Source: Bacillota bacterium
GTDB lineage: Bacteria; Bacillota; Clostridia; Oscillospirales; Acutalibacteraceae
Direction: 5' to 3'
Length of the DNA: 64,000 nt
Assembly (NCBI GenBank): GCA_023458755.1
Contig: JAEWYE010000008.1
Span: 78,570-142,569, forward strand
Of this stretch, positions 42,380 to 51,367 are shown piece by piece. Every line of letters begins with the position of its first letter. Position 1 is the first letter of the stretch. The position numbers were made by a program, and so were the translations under genes. The notes under the pieces were generated by a model. The model was given only the letters and a program-made list of their open reading frames with translations, did not search any database and was not told where the DNA came from.

Positions 42380-42495
42380 TTGACATGAATTTTATTTCGT
42401 GATATTATAACTACAGATAGAGCTTATCTTGTTAGATAAGAGGATTGGATTCAGATAAAAATACGGGGGAAGGGAAACCTTCCTCCGTATTTTTT
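42380..42495 (+). ncRNA. Candidate small RNA with own promoter and terminator
   Basis: Right after the PemK-like stop: TTGACA (42380-42385), 17 bp, TATTAT (42403-42408). The implied RNA begins near 42415, contains the perfect hairpin CTTATCT-TGTT-AGATAAG (42423-42440) and ends in the terminator AATACGG...GAAGG-GAAA-CCTTC...CCGTATT followed by TTTT (42458-42495). That gives about 80 nt with no open reading frame, and the next gene points the other way. Confidence 0.6.
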
Positions 42496-44089
42496 AGAAT
42501 GTAACAGTTTTCGTTGCGATTTTGCGGCGAAACATACTGTCGTGTTCCACAAAAATCATGGTGGGGCAGTAGGCTAAAATCAAATCCTCAATTTGCATGC
42601 GTGACAGAACATCGATAAAATTGAGCGGTTCGTCCCAAACATACAGGTGTGCTTCTTGCGAAAGACTTTTTGCGAGAAGCACTTTTTTCTTTTGTCCGCC
42701 GCTGAATTCTGAAATGTCTTTTTCAAACTGTGCACGCGAAAAATCCAGTTTGCGCAAAATAGCTTTGAACAGACTTTCGTCAATCTTTTCCGTCTCCGCG
42801 AACTCTTTTAAACTGCCATGTAAGAAAGAAGTGTCCTGCGGAATATAGGAAGCAATGATTTGACCGGCGGTTTTGCAAGTGCCGGTGTGTGGAATTTCTT
42901 CCCCCATCAAAAGCTTTAGGATACTGGATTTTCCGCAGCCGTTTTTGCCCTGCAAAGCAACGCGGTCGCCGCGATTTACCGTAAAGCTTACGTCGTCGAA
43001 CAGCGTTTTTTCACCGTAGAAAATCGAAAGACTCCGTATTTCCGCAACCTGTTCTTTTGGCGGAATCAGCAGATTTATTTTCAGTGCCTCCGCCTGCTCT
43101 ACATTTTTTAAAAGCCCGCTTTTTTCCTCAATCGCAGACTGCTGCCTGCGCTCAATATTTTTGCTGCGCTGCATCATCTTTCGGGATTTCTCCCCCATAA
43201 TTGATCTTCTGGCAATGTTCTTTTCGGTTTTGGCCGGGTCAAAACCGATTTTGGAGTGCTCAACCGTGTCTGCCCACTCACAGGTGCGTTTTGCGGCAGT
43301 TTCCAGGTGACGGATATCCTTTTTCAGCTTTTCGTTTTCCGCAAGCTCAAACGCGTCTTTGCGGTCTTTGTTTTCCTGCCAGGAGGAGAAATTGCCTTTC
43401 TGCACCTCAATGTCACAACGGTTAATGCTCAAAACGTGGTCGATTACCGCATCCAAAAAATCACGGTCATGCGAAACAAGAATAAAGCCTTTCTTGTTTT
43501 TTAAATAGTCGGCGACGGTTTTTCTCCCTTCTGCGTCAAGATGGTTCGTCGGTTCGTCAATCAGCAGAAAATTGTTCTGCTTCAGGAACAGCACGGCAAG
43601 CAGCAGTTTGGTGCGTTCGCCATTGCTTAAGGTCTGAAACGGCCTTGTCAGAACATCGGTGCCAACGTTCAGCTTTCCGATTTCCTTTTCAATCAATTCG
43701 TCAATTATATAGCCGTCGTGATTCATGAATTGTTCCTGAATGTCGCTGTATTTCAACAAGGCTTGCTCGGTATTTTGCGTGAGCAGTTCTTCCATCTGTT
43801 TCTCCCAAAGCTGATAGGGAGCGATTGCGTTTTTCATTACCGCAAGAGTGTTTGCGCCGCTGTCTTCGACTTCAAACGGGAAATAATCAAACGTGACTGT
43901 GCCGGATATTGTGCCGGAATATTCGTACTTGCCAAGAAGAAGGTTTAAAAACGTGGTTTTTCCGCGCCCGTTCCTGCCAATGAACCCCAGCTTCCAATCG
44001 GTATCAATTTGAAACGATACATGGTCGAAAATAGTTTCATAACCGGTATCATAGCGAAAAGTCAAATCCTGAATACGGATTAATGACAT
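42494..44089 (-). CDS. ABC-F ribosomal protection protein, Lsa/CplR-like
   Basis: A 531-residue cytoplasmic tandem ATPase of the antibiotic-resistance (ARE) ABC-F type. It begins MSLIRIQDLTFRYDTGYE; the first site is GFIGRNGRGKTTFLNLLLGK with LSNGERTKLLLAV, the second QGKNGCGKSSILKLLMG with FSGGQKKKVLLAKSL. The N-terminal WKLGFIGRNGRGKTT is characteristic of the Lsa/Vga/CplR group, which ejects lincosamides, streptogramin A and pleuromutilins from the ribosome. The ATG at 44089 follows AGAGG. An attenuator precedes it. The exact drug spectrum is inference. Confidence 0.9.
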   Translation of the reverse strand: MSLIRIQDLTFRYDTGYETIFDHVSFQIDTDWKLGFIGRNGRGKTTFLNLLLGKYEYSGTISGTVTFDYFPFEVEDSGANTLAVMKNAIAPYQLWEKQMEELLTQNTEQALLKYSDIQEQFMNHDGYIIDELIEKEIGKLNVGTDVLTRPFQTLSNGERTKLLLAVLFLKQNNFLLIDEPTNHLDAEGRKTVADYLKNKKGFILVSHDRDFLDAVIDHVLSINRCDIEVQKGNFSSWQENKDRKDAFELAENEKLKKDIRHLETAAKRTCEWADTVEHSKIGFDPAKTEKNIARRSIMGEKSRKMMQRSKNIERRQQSAIEEKSGLLKNVEQAEALKINLLIPPKEQVAEIRSLSIFYGEKTLFDDVSFTVNRGDRVALQGKNGCGKSSILKLLMGEEIPHTGTCKTAGQIIASYIPQDTSFLHGSLKEFAETEKIDESLFKAILRKLDFSRAQFEKDISEFSGGQKKKVLLAKSLSQEAHLYVWDEPLNFIDVLSRMQIEDLILAYCPTMIFVEHDSMFRRKIATKTVTF

Positions 44090-44106
44090 ATCCATCATCC
44101 TCTGCA

Positions 44107-44353
44107 AATTAAAATAAGCCACAAGAAAATACATTCCTGCGGCTTTTTCTATGCAGAAAGAACATTCCGGTTCTCACGACGCAGAACGGAATGAAATTCT
44201 ATATTAGTAAAGTCGAAAAGGAAGGAACTTTCTTGCGCACGGCATCACAAAGAAAGCAACTGTAAAGCTGCTTATTTTGGATGTCTTCAAAAACATGTTT
44301 TTGAAATCAGCAAGCAAAGTTCTTCACTTTTTCAACTCCAAACATCATAAGTT
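44107..44353 (-). promoter_or_regulatory. Transcription attenuator leader of the ARE ABC-F gene
   Basis: The leader runs from about 44353 to 44107 on the minus strand. A leader peptide MKNFAC (GTG 44327 to stop 44307, behind GGAG) and a second frame of 30 codons ending at 44204 (weak start) precede hairpin 1 (44193-44163, CATTCCGTTCT/AGAACCGGAATG). Hairpin 2 (44144-44117) is an 11-bp terminator followed by TATTTTAATT. Both GGAATG copies can pair with the same CATTCC, the arrangement of an antiterminator switch driven by ribosome stalling. Confidence 0.65.
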
Positions 44354-44359
44354 AGGTTT

Positions 44360-44388
44360 ACTATACCATGGGAAAAATGAAATGTCAA
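44360..44388 (-). promoter_or_regulatory. Promoter of the ARE ABC-F gene
   Basis: Minus-strand TTGACA (44388-44383), 17 bp, TATAGT (44365-44360), about 270 bp upstream of the coding start, which leaves room for the attenuator. Confidence 0.75.
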
Positions 44389-44444
44389 CGCTTAAAGAGC
44401 GTATCCGCATGGCAATTGTTTCTTATAAATTACGCACAATTGCC

Positions 44445-44512
44445 TTGACAGATATAAGAAATTCGGCTAAACTATTAATTAACCAGTTAACTATTAATTG
44501 ATTAATAATTAA
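44445..44512 (+). promoter_or_regulatory. Promoter and candidate MarR operator of the exporter operon
   Basis: TTGACA (44445-44450), 17 bp, TAAACT (44468-44473). Immediately downstream are AT-rich dyads including TTAAC-CA-GTTAA and ATTAAT-TG-ATTAAT (44475-44505), a typical form and place for a MarR autoregulatory site. Confidence 0.6.
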
Positions 44513-44546
44513 ACAACTTACTATTAGGAAAAGGGGGGATTCGTCG

Positions 44547-45062
44547 ATGAGTATGCCGCTGTATTTAATTGTCCGAAAAATGAATCGGCTTAACATACTT
44601 CACCGCATTTATATCCATAAAGAAGCGACGAAGAATGGGCTGTATTTTGGTCAGCCGCCTATTTTGGAGTATGTCCGTGACCATGACCGATGCACGCAGT
44701 GTGAGGTGGCGGATTTTATGCAGGTGTCGCCGCCATCAATTGCGACTTCCATAAAACGCATGCAGAAAGCCGGTTTGCTGGAAAAAACAATGGATAAAAG
44801 CGATCAGCGCTATAATCGGATTTCCATAACGGAAAAAGGACGCGAAATTGTTGCAAAATTCCGCGCGGATTTTAATAAAATTGATGCCCGGCTGTTTGAC
44901 GGATTCAGCGAGCAGGAACGTGAACAGCTTTGCGGGTATCTGGACCGAATGATTGCCAATATGGCAACCGGTGAATTTGCAGACAAAACATTTTTCTCAT
45001 TGATTGCAGAAGAAAAAAAGCTGCATGAACAGCAAAAGAAGGAGGAGCAAAGCAGTGATTAA
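44547..45062 (+). CDS. MarR-family transcriptional regulator
   Basis: A 171-residue winged-helix regulator. The DNA-binding part is about 40-105 (QCEVADFMQVSPPSIATSIKRMQKAGLLEKTMDKSDQRYNRISITEKG). The C-terminal helices form the dimer interface. It starts with ATG behind AAGGGGGG and overlaps the first exporter gene by 8 nt, so it probably represses its own operon until a toxic ligand binds. Confidence 0.93.
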   Translation: MSMPLYLIVRKMNRLNILHRIYIHKEATKNGLYFGQPPILEYVRDHDRCTQCEVADFMQVSPPSIATSIKRMQKAGLLEKTMDKSDQRYNRISITEKGREIVAKFRADFNKIDARLFDGFSEQEREQLCGYLDRMIANMATGEFADKTFFSLIAEEKKLHEQQKKEEQSSD

Positions 45063-46785
45063 AAAACTGTTGCCCTATTTATCCAAATTTAAAATGTATG
45101 CCATCCTGTGTCCGCTTTTTGTAATCGGCGAAGTACTGTTGGAAATACAGATTCCGCTGCTTATGTCAAAAATCGTGGATCAGGGGATACCCTCAAAAAA
45201 TATTACCTATGTCATACAGACGGGCGGTATGATGGTGGTCATGGCACTGTTCGGTCTGCTGCTCGGCGCGTTTTCTTCCAAGCTTGCGGCAACCGCGGCT
45301 ATGGGACTTGGCAGTGAAATCCGCAGCGGACTTTTTAATAAGGTGCAGGAATTTTCTTTTTCCAATATTGATAAATTCAGTACTGCTTCTCTGGTTACCC
45401 GCCTGACAACCGATATTAACAATACGCAGAACGCGTTTATGATGATGATTCGTGTTTTGGTGCGTGCTCCTGTCATGCTGGTGAGCGCAACTATTATGGC
45501 ATACAGCATCAATCGAAGCTTGGTTGCCGTTTTTTTGGTGGCAATTCCGTTTTTGGCAGTTGTGCTAATCATTATTGCCTCCATGGCGTTCCCGCGCTTT
45601 GGCGCTATGCTGAAAAAATACGATGCCATGAACGCTTCGGTTCAGGAAAACCTGATTGCCATCCGTGTTGTAAAGGCGTTTGTGCGCTCCAAATATGAAA
45701 AGGATAAGTTTAAAGCATCCAATGATGACTTGATGAAAGCTTCTCTCCGTGCGGAAAAGGTTGTCATCTGCAACATGCCGTTTATGCAGATTACGATTTA
45801 TTCCTGCATTGTGGCTATTTTGTGGTTCGGCGGCAATATGATTATTGGTGGAACCATGCTCACCGGGCAGCTAATCAGTTTTATCAGCTATGTAACGCAG
45901 ATTATGGTATCCCTCATGATGATTTCCTTTGTGTTTATCACCATGATTCTTTCCCGCGCTTCGGTTTCCCGCATCGTCGAAGTTCTCGACGAGCCGGTAG
46001 CAATCACCGACGCCCACCTGACGGATGAAAAGAAAGTAAAAGACGGTTCTGTCGATTTTAAGGATGTTTCCTTTCGCTACAATGCCGATGCGGAAAGTGA
46101 TACTCTGGAGCATATCAATCTGCATATTTCATCCGGTGAGACAGTTGGAATTATCGGCGGTACGGGTTCCTCCAAGACAACACTGGTGCAGCTCATTCCG
46201 CGCCTGTATGACGTAACGGGCGGAAGTGTTCAGGTTGGCGGAGTGGATGTCCGCGATTATAAGCTGGAAGAGCTTCGCAGTGCCGTCGCTATGGTACTGC
46301 AAAAAAATGTGTTGTTTTCCGGAACAATTAAAGATAATTTAAAATGGGGAAATGCCGACGCTTCCGATGAACAAATTGTTGCCGCCTGTAAAGCGGCGCA
46401 GGCACACGATTTTATTATGAGCTTTCCGGACGGATACGAAACCGACCTCGGGCAGGGCGGCGTCAATGTTTCCGGCGGTCAAAAGCAGCGACTTTGCATT
46501 GCCAGAGCACTGCTGAAAAATCCGAAAATCCTGATTCTGGATGACAGCACCAGCGCGGTGGATACGGCAACCGATTCCAAAATTCGCGAAGCACTGCACC
46601 ATCACAGCAAAGACAGCACCATGATTATAATTGCGCAGCGTATTACTTCCGTTTGTGACGCGGACAAAATTATCGTGCTGGACGACGGCAAAATCAATGC
46701 GGTCGGCACACACGAAGACCTGCTGCAAAGCAATCAGATTTACCGCGAAGTATACAATTCGCAGCAGAAAGGGGTGAGCGAATAA
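45055..46785 (+). CDS. Heterodimeric ABC exporter, degenerate-site subunit (TM287/BmrC-like)
   Basis: A 576-residue fused permease-ATPase with six transmembrane helices (about 15-310) and a C-terminal ATPase. The Walker A is GGTGSSKTT, where the usual Gly before Lys is Ser. The signature is VSGGQKQR and the Walker B is ILILDDSTSAVD, with Asp in place of the catalytic Glu. That Asp is the mark of the degenerate-site half of heterodimeric exporters such as TM287/288 and BmrCD. The GTG start at 45055 follows AGGAGG and overlaps the MarR gene. A multidrug role is inferred from the MarR partner. Confidence 0.93.
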   Translation: MIKKLLPYLSKFKMYAILCPLFVIGEVLLEIQIPLLMSKIVDQGIPSKNITYVIQTGGMMVVMALFGLLLGAFSSKLAATAAMGLGSEIRSGLFNKVQEFSFSNIDKFSTASLVTRLTTDINNTQNAFMMMIRVLVRAPVMLVSATIMAYSINRSLVAVFLVAIPFLAVVLIIIASMAFPRFGAMLKKYDAMNASVQENLIAIRVVKAFVRSKYEKDKFKASNDDLMKASLRAEKVVICNMPFMQITIYSCIVAILWFGGNMIIGGTMLTGQLISFISYVTQIMVSLMMISFVFITMILSRASVSRIVEVLDEPVAITDAHLTDEKKVKDGSVDFKDVSFRYNADAESDTLEHINLHISSGETVGIIGGTGSSKTTLVQLIPRLYDVTGGSVQVGGVDVRDYKLEELRSAVAMVLQKNVLFSGTIKDNLKWGNADASDEQIVAACKAAQAHDFIMSFPDGYETDLGQGGVNVSGGQKQRLCIARALLKNPKILILDDSTSAVDTATDSKIREALHHHSKDSTMIIIAQRITSVCDADKIIVLDDGKINAVGTHEDLLQSNQIYREVYNSQQKGVSE

Positions 46786-48677
46786 TGCCGGGACCAAGAA
46801 AATCGCTTACTTACCAAAAACCGAAAAGCGCAGGCAGAACGCTTGCACGAATTTTCGGATATATGCTTCATAAAAAGTGGATGCTGGCTATGGTGGCGCT
46901 CTTTGTTGTCATCAGCTCCGGTGCGGGTGTAGCCGGCACGTACTTCTTAAAGCCGCTTATCAATCAGTGCATTATTCCGCTTATCGGAAAACATCCGCAG
47001 GGAAAAGATTTTCTCCCGTTCATTCAAATGATTACCGTTATGGGCGTGATTTATCTGCTCGGTGCGCTGTCTTCTTACGCGTACAGCCGTTTTATGATTC
47101 AGATTTCAAACGGTACACTCAACGCAATTCGAAAAGACCTGTTTAACAGCATGCAGGATTTACCGATTCAATATTTTGACACGCATACGCACGGTGAACT
47201 GATGAGCCGCTATACCAGCGATGTGGATACCCTTCGCGATGCCATCAGCAACGGCGTTACCCAGCTTATGGCTTCCGCCATTACGGTGGTCGGCACCTTC
47301 GTTATGATGCTCATTCTCAGTCCGGTTTTAACCCTGTTGATTGTTGCGATGCTGGTCATTATGTTCTTTATTATCAAGGTCATAGGGGGCAAAAGCTCTA
47401 AGTATTTTAAAAAGCAGCAAAAGGCGATCGGCGCGGCAAACGGCTACATTGAGGAAATGATTGAAGGTCAAAAGGTGGTAAAGGTTTTCTGCCATGAGAA
47501 TACCACCAAGAACGAGTTTGCGACACTAAATGAAAATCTGCGTCAGGCGGCAACCAACGCAAATACCTATGCCAATATCATGATGCCGATTATGGGTAAT
47601 TTAACGTATGTCAATTACGCCTTCACCGCCGGAATCGGTGCTATGATGGTAATTGCCGGGCATATGGATATCGGTACGATTGCGTCTTTCCTGCAGTATA
47701 CGCGTTCGTTTTCGCAGCCAATCACGCAAATCAGCCAGCAGTTTAATTCCATTCTTGCGGCGCTTGCCGGCGCGGAACGTATTTTTGAGATTATTGATGA
47801 AAAGCCGGAGCAGGACGACGGTTATGTCACTTTGGTGAATGCGGTCAAGAATCCGGACGGAACATTGTCCGAAAGCGATGCCTGCACCGGTTTGTGGACA
47901 TGGAAGCATCCGCACCATGACGGAACGGTGACGTACACGGAGCTGACGGGCGACGTACGTTTTGACGATGTCAATTTCGGCTACGATGAAAATAAACTGG
48001 TTCTGCACCATGTTTCGCTTTTTGCAAAACCGGGGCAGAAGCTTGCTTTTGTCGGTTCGACCGGTGCGGGCAAAACTACCATAACGAATCTAATCAACCG
48101 CTTTTACGATGTGCCGGACGGAAAAATCCGCTATGACGGCATTAATATCAACAAGATTAAAAAAGATGACCTGCGGCGTTCTCTTGCCATGGTGCTGCAG
48201 GATACACATTTGTTTACCGGTACGGTGCGCGACAATATCCGTTACGGCAAATTGGACGCAACCGACGAAGAGGTTTTAGCCGCCGCAAAACTTGCGAATG
48301 CAGACGGATTCATCCGTCACCTGCCGCAGGGATACGACACCATGCTTGTTTCAGACGGCGCAAATCTGAGCCAGGGGCAGCGGCAGTTAATCGCAATCGC
48401 CCGTGCGGCCGTAGCCAACCCGCCGGTACTCATTCTGGATGAGGCCACCAGTTCCATTGATACCCGAACCGAAGCGCTTATCGAAAAAGGTATGGATAAG
48501 CTGATGAGCGGGCGAACCGTGTTTGTTATTGCGCACCGCTTGTCCACCGTGCGCAATGCCGACGCGATTATGGTACTCGAAAACGGCGAAGTAATCGAGC
48601 GCGGCAGCCACGACGACCTGATTGCCCAGCACGGCAAATATTATCAGCTTTATACCGGTCAGTTTGAACTGTCCTAA
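46785..48677 (+). CDS. Heterodimeric ABC exporter, canonical-site subunit (TM288/BmrD-like)
   Basis: A 630-residue partner of the preceding gene, coupled by a TAATG overlap. It has six transmembrane helices (about 35-330), a ~60-residue acidic/aromatic insertion (about 345-390) and an ATPase with Walker A GSTGAGKTT, signature LSQGQRQLIAIARA and Walker B VLILDEATSSIDTRTE with intact catalytic Glu. The LSQGQ signature and insertion are as in TM288/BmrD. Together they should form one exporter with one active and one degenerate site. Confidence 0.94.
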   Translation: MPGPRKSLTYQKPKSAGRTLARIFGYMLHKKWMLAMVALFVVISSGAGVAGTYFLKPLINQCIIPLIGKHPQGKDFLPFIQMITVMGVIYLLGALSSYAYSRFMIQISNGTLNAIRKDLFNSMQDLPIQYFDTHTHGELMSRYTSDVDTLRDAISNGVTQLMASAITVVGTFVMMLILSPVLTLLIVAMLVIMFFIIKVIGGKSSKYFKKQQKAIGAANGYIEEMIEGQKVVKVFCHENTTKNEFATLNENLRQAATNANTYANIMMPIMGNLTYVNYAFTAGIGAMMVIAGHMDIGTIASFLQYTRSFSQPITQISQQFNSILAALAGAERIFEIIDEKPEQDDGYVTLVNAVKNPDGTLSESDACTGLWTWKHPHHDGTVTYTELTGDVRFDDVNFGYDENKLVLHHVSLFAKPGQKLAFVGSTGAGKTTITNLINRFYDVPDGKIRYDGININKIKKDDLRRSLAMVLQDTHLFTGTVRDNIRYGKLDATDEEVLAAAKLANADGFIRHLPQGYDTMLVSDGANLSQGQRQLIAIARAAVANPPVLILDEATSSIDTRTEALIEKGMDKLMSGRTVFVIAHRLSTVRNADAIMVLENGEVIERGSHDDLIAQHGKYYQLYTGQFELS

Positions 48678-48695
48678 TAAAGTGATTTTTTTAAG

Positions 48696-48737
48696 AGACG
48701 TTCGAAGCAGCGATTAACTGTTTCGAACGTCTTTTTC
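48696..48737 (+). terminator. Terminator of the MarR-ABC operon
   Basis: AGACGTTCGAA/TTCGAACGTCT perfect 11-bp stem followed by TTTTTCT. Confidence 0.9.
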
Positions 48738-48739
48738 TA

Positions 48740-49107
48740 TTAAGCACCGATGAAGTAGTATTGATATTTTGTTATTAAGAATCAGCTTTCCAATAAAAAT
48801 TCATATTACTGCCTATCAATATACGTTCGAATAGTATTTTAATAGTTGTATCAAAATTACTGGTTCAGTAGCTACCAAGAAAGATTTTGGCATAATTTTT
48901 ATTGCTTGGAATTTAAACTTAGAGCTGTATATTATTTAATTTAAATTGGATTATTTTAGCAATTACTTCACTTTATTTCGATTGTTACATATTCAATTTA
49001 CTAATTATGGCTTGTGCGTATAATTATAACATGCGATAAACTAAATATAAATTATATTTAATGCAGCAGTACAAAAATCTAAAGAAACTGGCAATTCGGA
49101 AAAAAAG
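48740..49107. other. AT-rich region without a recognised gene
   Basis: About 370 bp of markedly AT-rich DNA between the exporter terminator and the fragmentary gene at 49108. The frame of that gene stays open back to 49051 but offers no ATG, GTG or TTG start. I see no promoter pair, hairpin or repeat that I can support here. Confidence 0.5.
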
Positions 49108-49677
49108 ATGTATGCTCTTTTAACCAATAATGCCACAGGTCATAAATTTGAAGTTCAAGTTTTTAAGAGTGCAGAAAATAGGAAAGACAGTTTAATAGGA
49201 TGTTCAATTTCTCAAACCTATGTATATTCCATTGAAAAAAGGTATATTCAGCCTTATGGTGATAATTTGTCACTAGATTCGGCACCAAGAGACGAATGGG
49301 ATGATACTGGGAGCGTACATGGCTTTTTAATTTTGGATTATGATAGAACTCCGGTTTATGGTGGCGGTGGATATAAAGTATTACTTACAAATGTAAACGG
49401 AAGTTGGGTAGCAGAAAGTGGTATCACTTTATTCAATAAAGAAGTGTACTATGCGTGCTTTGATCCAATTTCACAAAATCAGTATGGATTCCGCTATCCA
49501 TCTGGCAGTCAGTTTAGTTATAATACTGGTTTTAGTCACGCTGTGCAGGAAAGCGGGGGGAGCACTGCATGCGGAGCACACATTAAAGTAGACTTGAGGC
49601 ATGGAACATCTTCACATACTTGGACATTTTCATTTACAAATACTCTTTTTGACAATTATGGTTCACCTAATCTATAA
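49108..49677 (+). CDS. Unknown protein, probably N-terminally truncated
   Basis: A 189-residue frame rich in Tyr, Gly, Ser and Asn (YGGGGYKVLLTNVNGSWVAESG, then CFDPISQNQYGFRYPSGSQF). No family is recognised; the pattern of short hydrophobic strands suggests an extracellular beta-sandwich. There is no signal peptide and no ribosome binding site before the ATG. Translation of the in-frame DNA upstream gives plausible coding (FNAAVQKSKETGNSEKK), so the real 5' end may be lost. Base composition is more AT-rich than the surrounding core genes, consistent with transfer or decay. Confidence 0.5.
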   Translation: MYALLTNNATGHKFEVQVFKSAENRKDSLIGCSISQTYVYSIEKRYIQPYGDNLSLDSAPRDEWDDTGSVHGFLILDYDRTPVYGGGGYKVLLTNVNGSWVAESGITLFNKEVYYACFDPISQNQYGFRYPSGSQFSYNTGFSHAVQESGGSTACGAHIKVDLRHGTSSHTWTFSFTNTLFDNYGSPNL

Positions 49678-49891
49678 ATAGTCCGGGATTCTAGTTCTTA
49701 GAAGCAGAAATATAAAATTAGTAATAGAAAATATTTTTGTTTCAATACTGAATAAAAAGTCTCGAAGCGTGCAATAGTGCATGTTTCGGGACTTTTATCT
49801 TATCATGTAAGTACATAATTTGTTTACGAAATGCGTCAAAATCGATATACTAAAAAATAGTATACAGTTTGGTAGAAAAGGTGGAGTTCTT

Positions 49892-50506
49892 GTGCGCAAA
49901 AAACAAACGGTTATCTTAATAGCATTACTTTTTGTCGCGGTGCTGTCGGTATGTATTTTTGTTTCGCTTCGCGAAAACAGGGCAACTGTCGATAATCAGT
50001 CAAGCACTGCTGTTTCAAGTTCCGCAGGCAAGTCCTTGTCAAGCGCTGTATTAAATTCAGCTGATTCTGCTATAAACTCTTCAAAAACAGGTAATATTGA
50101 TGCTCCATTGCAACAATTTAGTGTAGGATTTGATTTGGAAGGGTTTAAGAACGGCAATGAAAATTATCAGTTCTTTGATATTGCATCCTCCAACTATCCT
50201 TTTGTTGATATAATGCCAACGGAGACAGTGGTGTCCGCCTATTGTGATAAAAAGCAGCCTGTGCCAATCCTTTTGTTTATGTCAAAGTATGGAATCAATA
50301 TGATTGACTTAACGAATCAATCAAGTGGATTTCTGTTTGCTGAGGGTGGAAAAATAACAATTACAAAAAGCAACGAAATATGTGTTTCAATATTAGATAC
50401 GAAAACAAAAGAAATCTATGACTGCAAGGCTACAAATCAGAATAAAGATGAAAATAAAACTCCGGCTTTTACTTGTGTGCGAACAAAACGGACGACAAAG
50501 AAATAG
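49892..50506 (+). CDS. Membrane-anchored Ser-rich protein, paralogue family member 1
   Basis: A 204-residue protein with a short basic start, one transmembrane helix (TVILIALLFVAVLSVCIFVSL, about 6-26), a Ser/Ala-rich linker (about 35-75) and a ~130-residue outer domain (YQFFDIASSNYPFVDIMPTETV, PILLFMSKYGINMIDL, GKITITKSNEICVSI, TKEIYDCKA). Two homologues follow at 50559 and 52672. The GTG start at 49892 has GGTGGAG upstream and gives the same beginning as the paralogues. The family is unknown to me. Confidence 0.75.
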   Translation: MRKKQTVILIALLFVAVLSVCIFVSLRENRATVDNQSSTAVSSSAGKSLSSAVLNSADSAINSSKTGNIDAPLQQFSVGFDLEGFKNGNENYQFFDIASSNYPFVDIMPTETVVSAYCDKKQPVPILLFMSKYGINMIDLTNQSSGFLFAEGGKITITKSNEICVSILDTKTKEIYDCKATNQNKDENKTPAFTCVRTKRTTKK

Positions 50507-50558
50507 TTACAATTAGGAATATTTGCATAAGCGTAAATCAAATGTGAAGAGGGGAATT

Positions 50559-51152
50559 ATGATGCAAAATAAGCGAACTGTTATTTTGATTGCAGTATTA
50601 TTTGTCGCGGTGCTGACAGTGTGTATTTTTGTTTCGCTCCGCGAAAACGGGCCAACTGCCGGTAATCAGTCAAGCACGGCTGTTTCAAATTCCACGAGTA
50701 AGTCTTTATCAAGTTTTGTTGTGGGTTCTTCTAAAACGAATGCCACAGCAAGTTCATGGAACAGTCTTGACGTAGAAGACTTTTTAAAAAAATTTAAAGA
50801 AAACAATAAGAATTATCAGATTTTTGATTTTGCGTTATCAACCTGTGATTTTTCGGAAGATATGATTGAAACGGCAGCTTCTTACTATAACGACAAACAG
50901 AAGCCCAAACCTATGATTTTAATTATATCGCAGTATGGATTGCATGAGACTGATTTGTCGGAAAATTCAGGGGATTTTGAATTTGCGGAGGATGGTAAAA
51001 TACATATTACTGGAAAAAATAAACTTATTATCGCTATACGAAACACAAAAACAAGAGAGATTTCTGATTGTGAATTAACTTATCATTGCGAAAACCGCGG
51101 GAAATCAACGAGTTGTAGATATGACCGGATAAAACGGGAAGTAAAAAAATAA
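50559..51152 (+). CDS. Membrane-anchored Ser-rich protein, paralogue family member 2
   Basis: A 197-residue homologue of the preceding gene. The start is ATG-ATG behind GAGGGGAA; the helix is TVILIAVLFVAVLTVCIFVSL; the outer domain repeats the pattern FDFALSTCDFSEDMIETAAS, PMILIISQYGLHETDL, GKIHITGKNKLIIAI and TREISDCEL. It lies 53 nt after member 1 and may share its transcript. Cys in STCDF and DCEL could form a disulfide outside the cell. Function unknown. Confidence 0.75.
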   Translation: MMQNKRTVILIAVLFVAVLTVCIFVSLRENGPTAGNQSSTAVSNSTSKSLSSFVVGSSKTNATASSWNSLDVEDFLKKFKENNKNYQIFDFALSTCDFSEDMIETAASYYNDKQKPKPMILIISQYGLHETDLSENSGDFEFAEDGKIHITGKNKLIIAIRNTKTREISDCELTYHCENRGKSTSCRYDRIKREVKK

Positions 51153-51299
51153 CTCTAACATCTCTTCGTTTAGGAGCTATATATTTTAAAGTGTGATATT
51201 GAAATAAAAAGAAACAAAGCTATTTTTGATGATTGATAAAAATTTAACAAATAGCCAAAAATTTTATAAAAATACCGAAACGTTTAGAACATCTGCGAA

Positions 51300-51328
51300 T
51301 TGTGAATCCTATGTATTTAGGGTATAGT
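51300..51328 (+). promoter_or_regulatory. Promoter of gldA
   Basis: TTGTGA (51300-51305), 17 bp, TATAGT (51323-51328), 40 bp before the start. Confidence 0.65.
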
Positions 51329-51367
51329 AATTACAGAATCTATCATAATGATTAGGAGATGCAAGAG

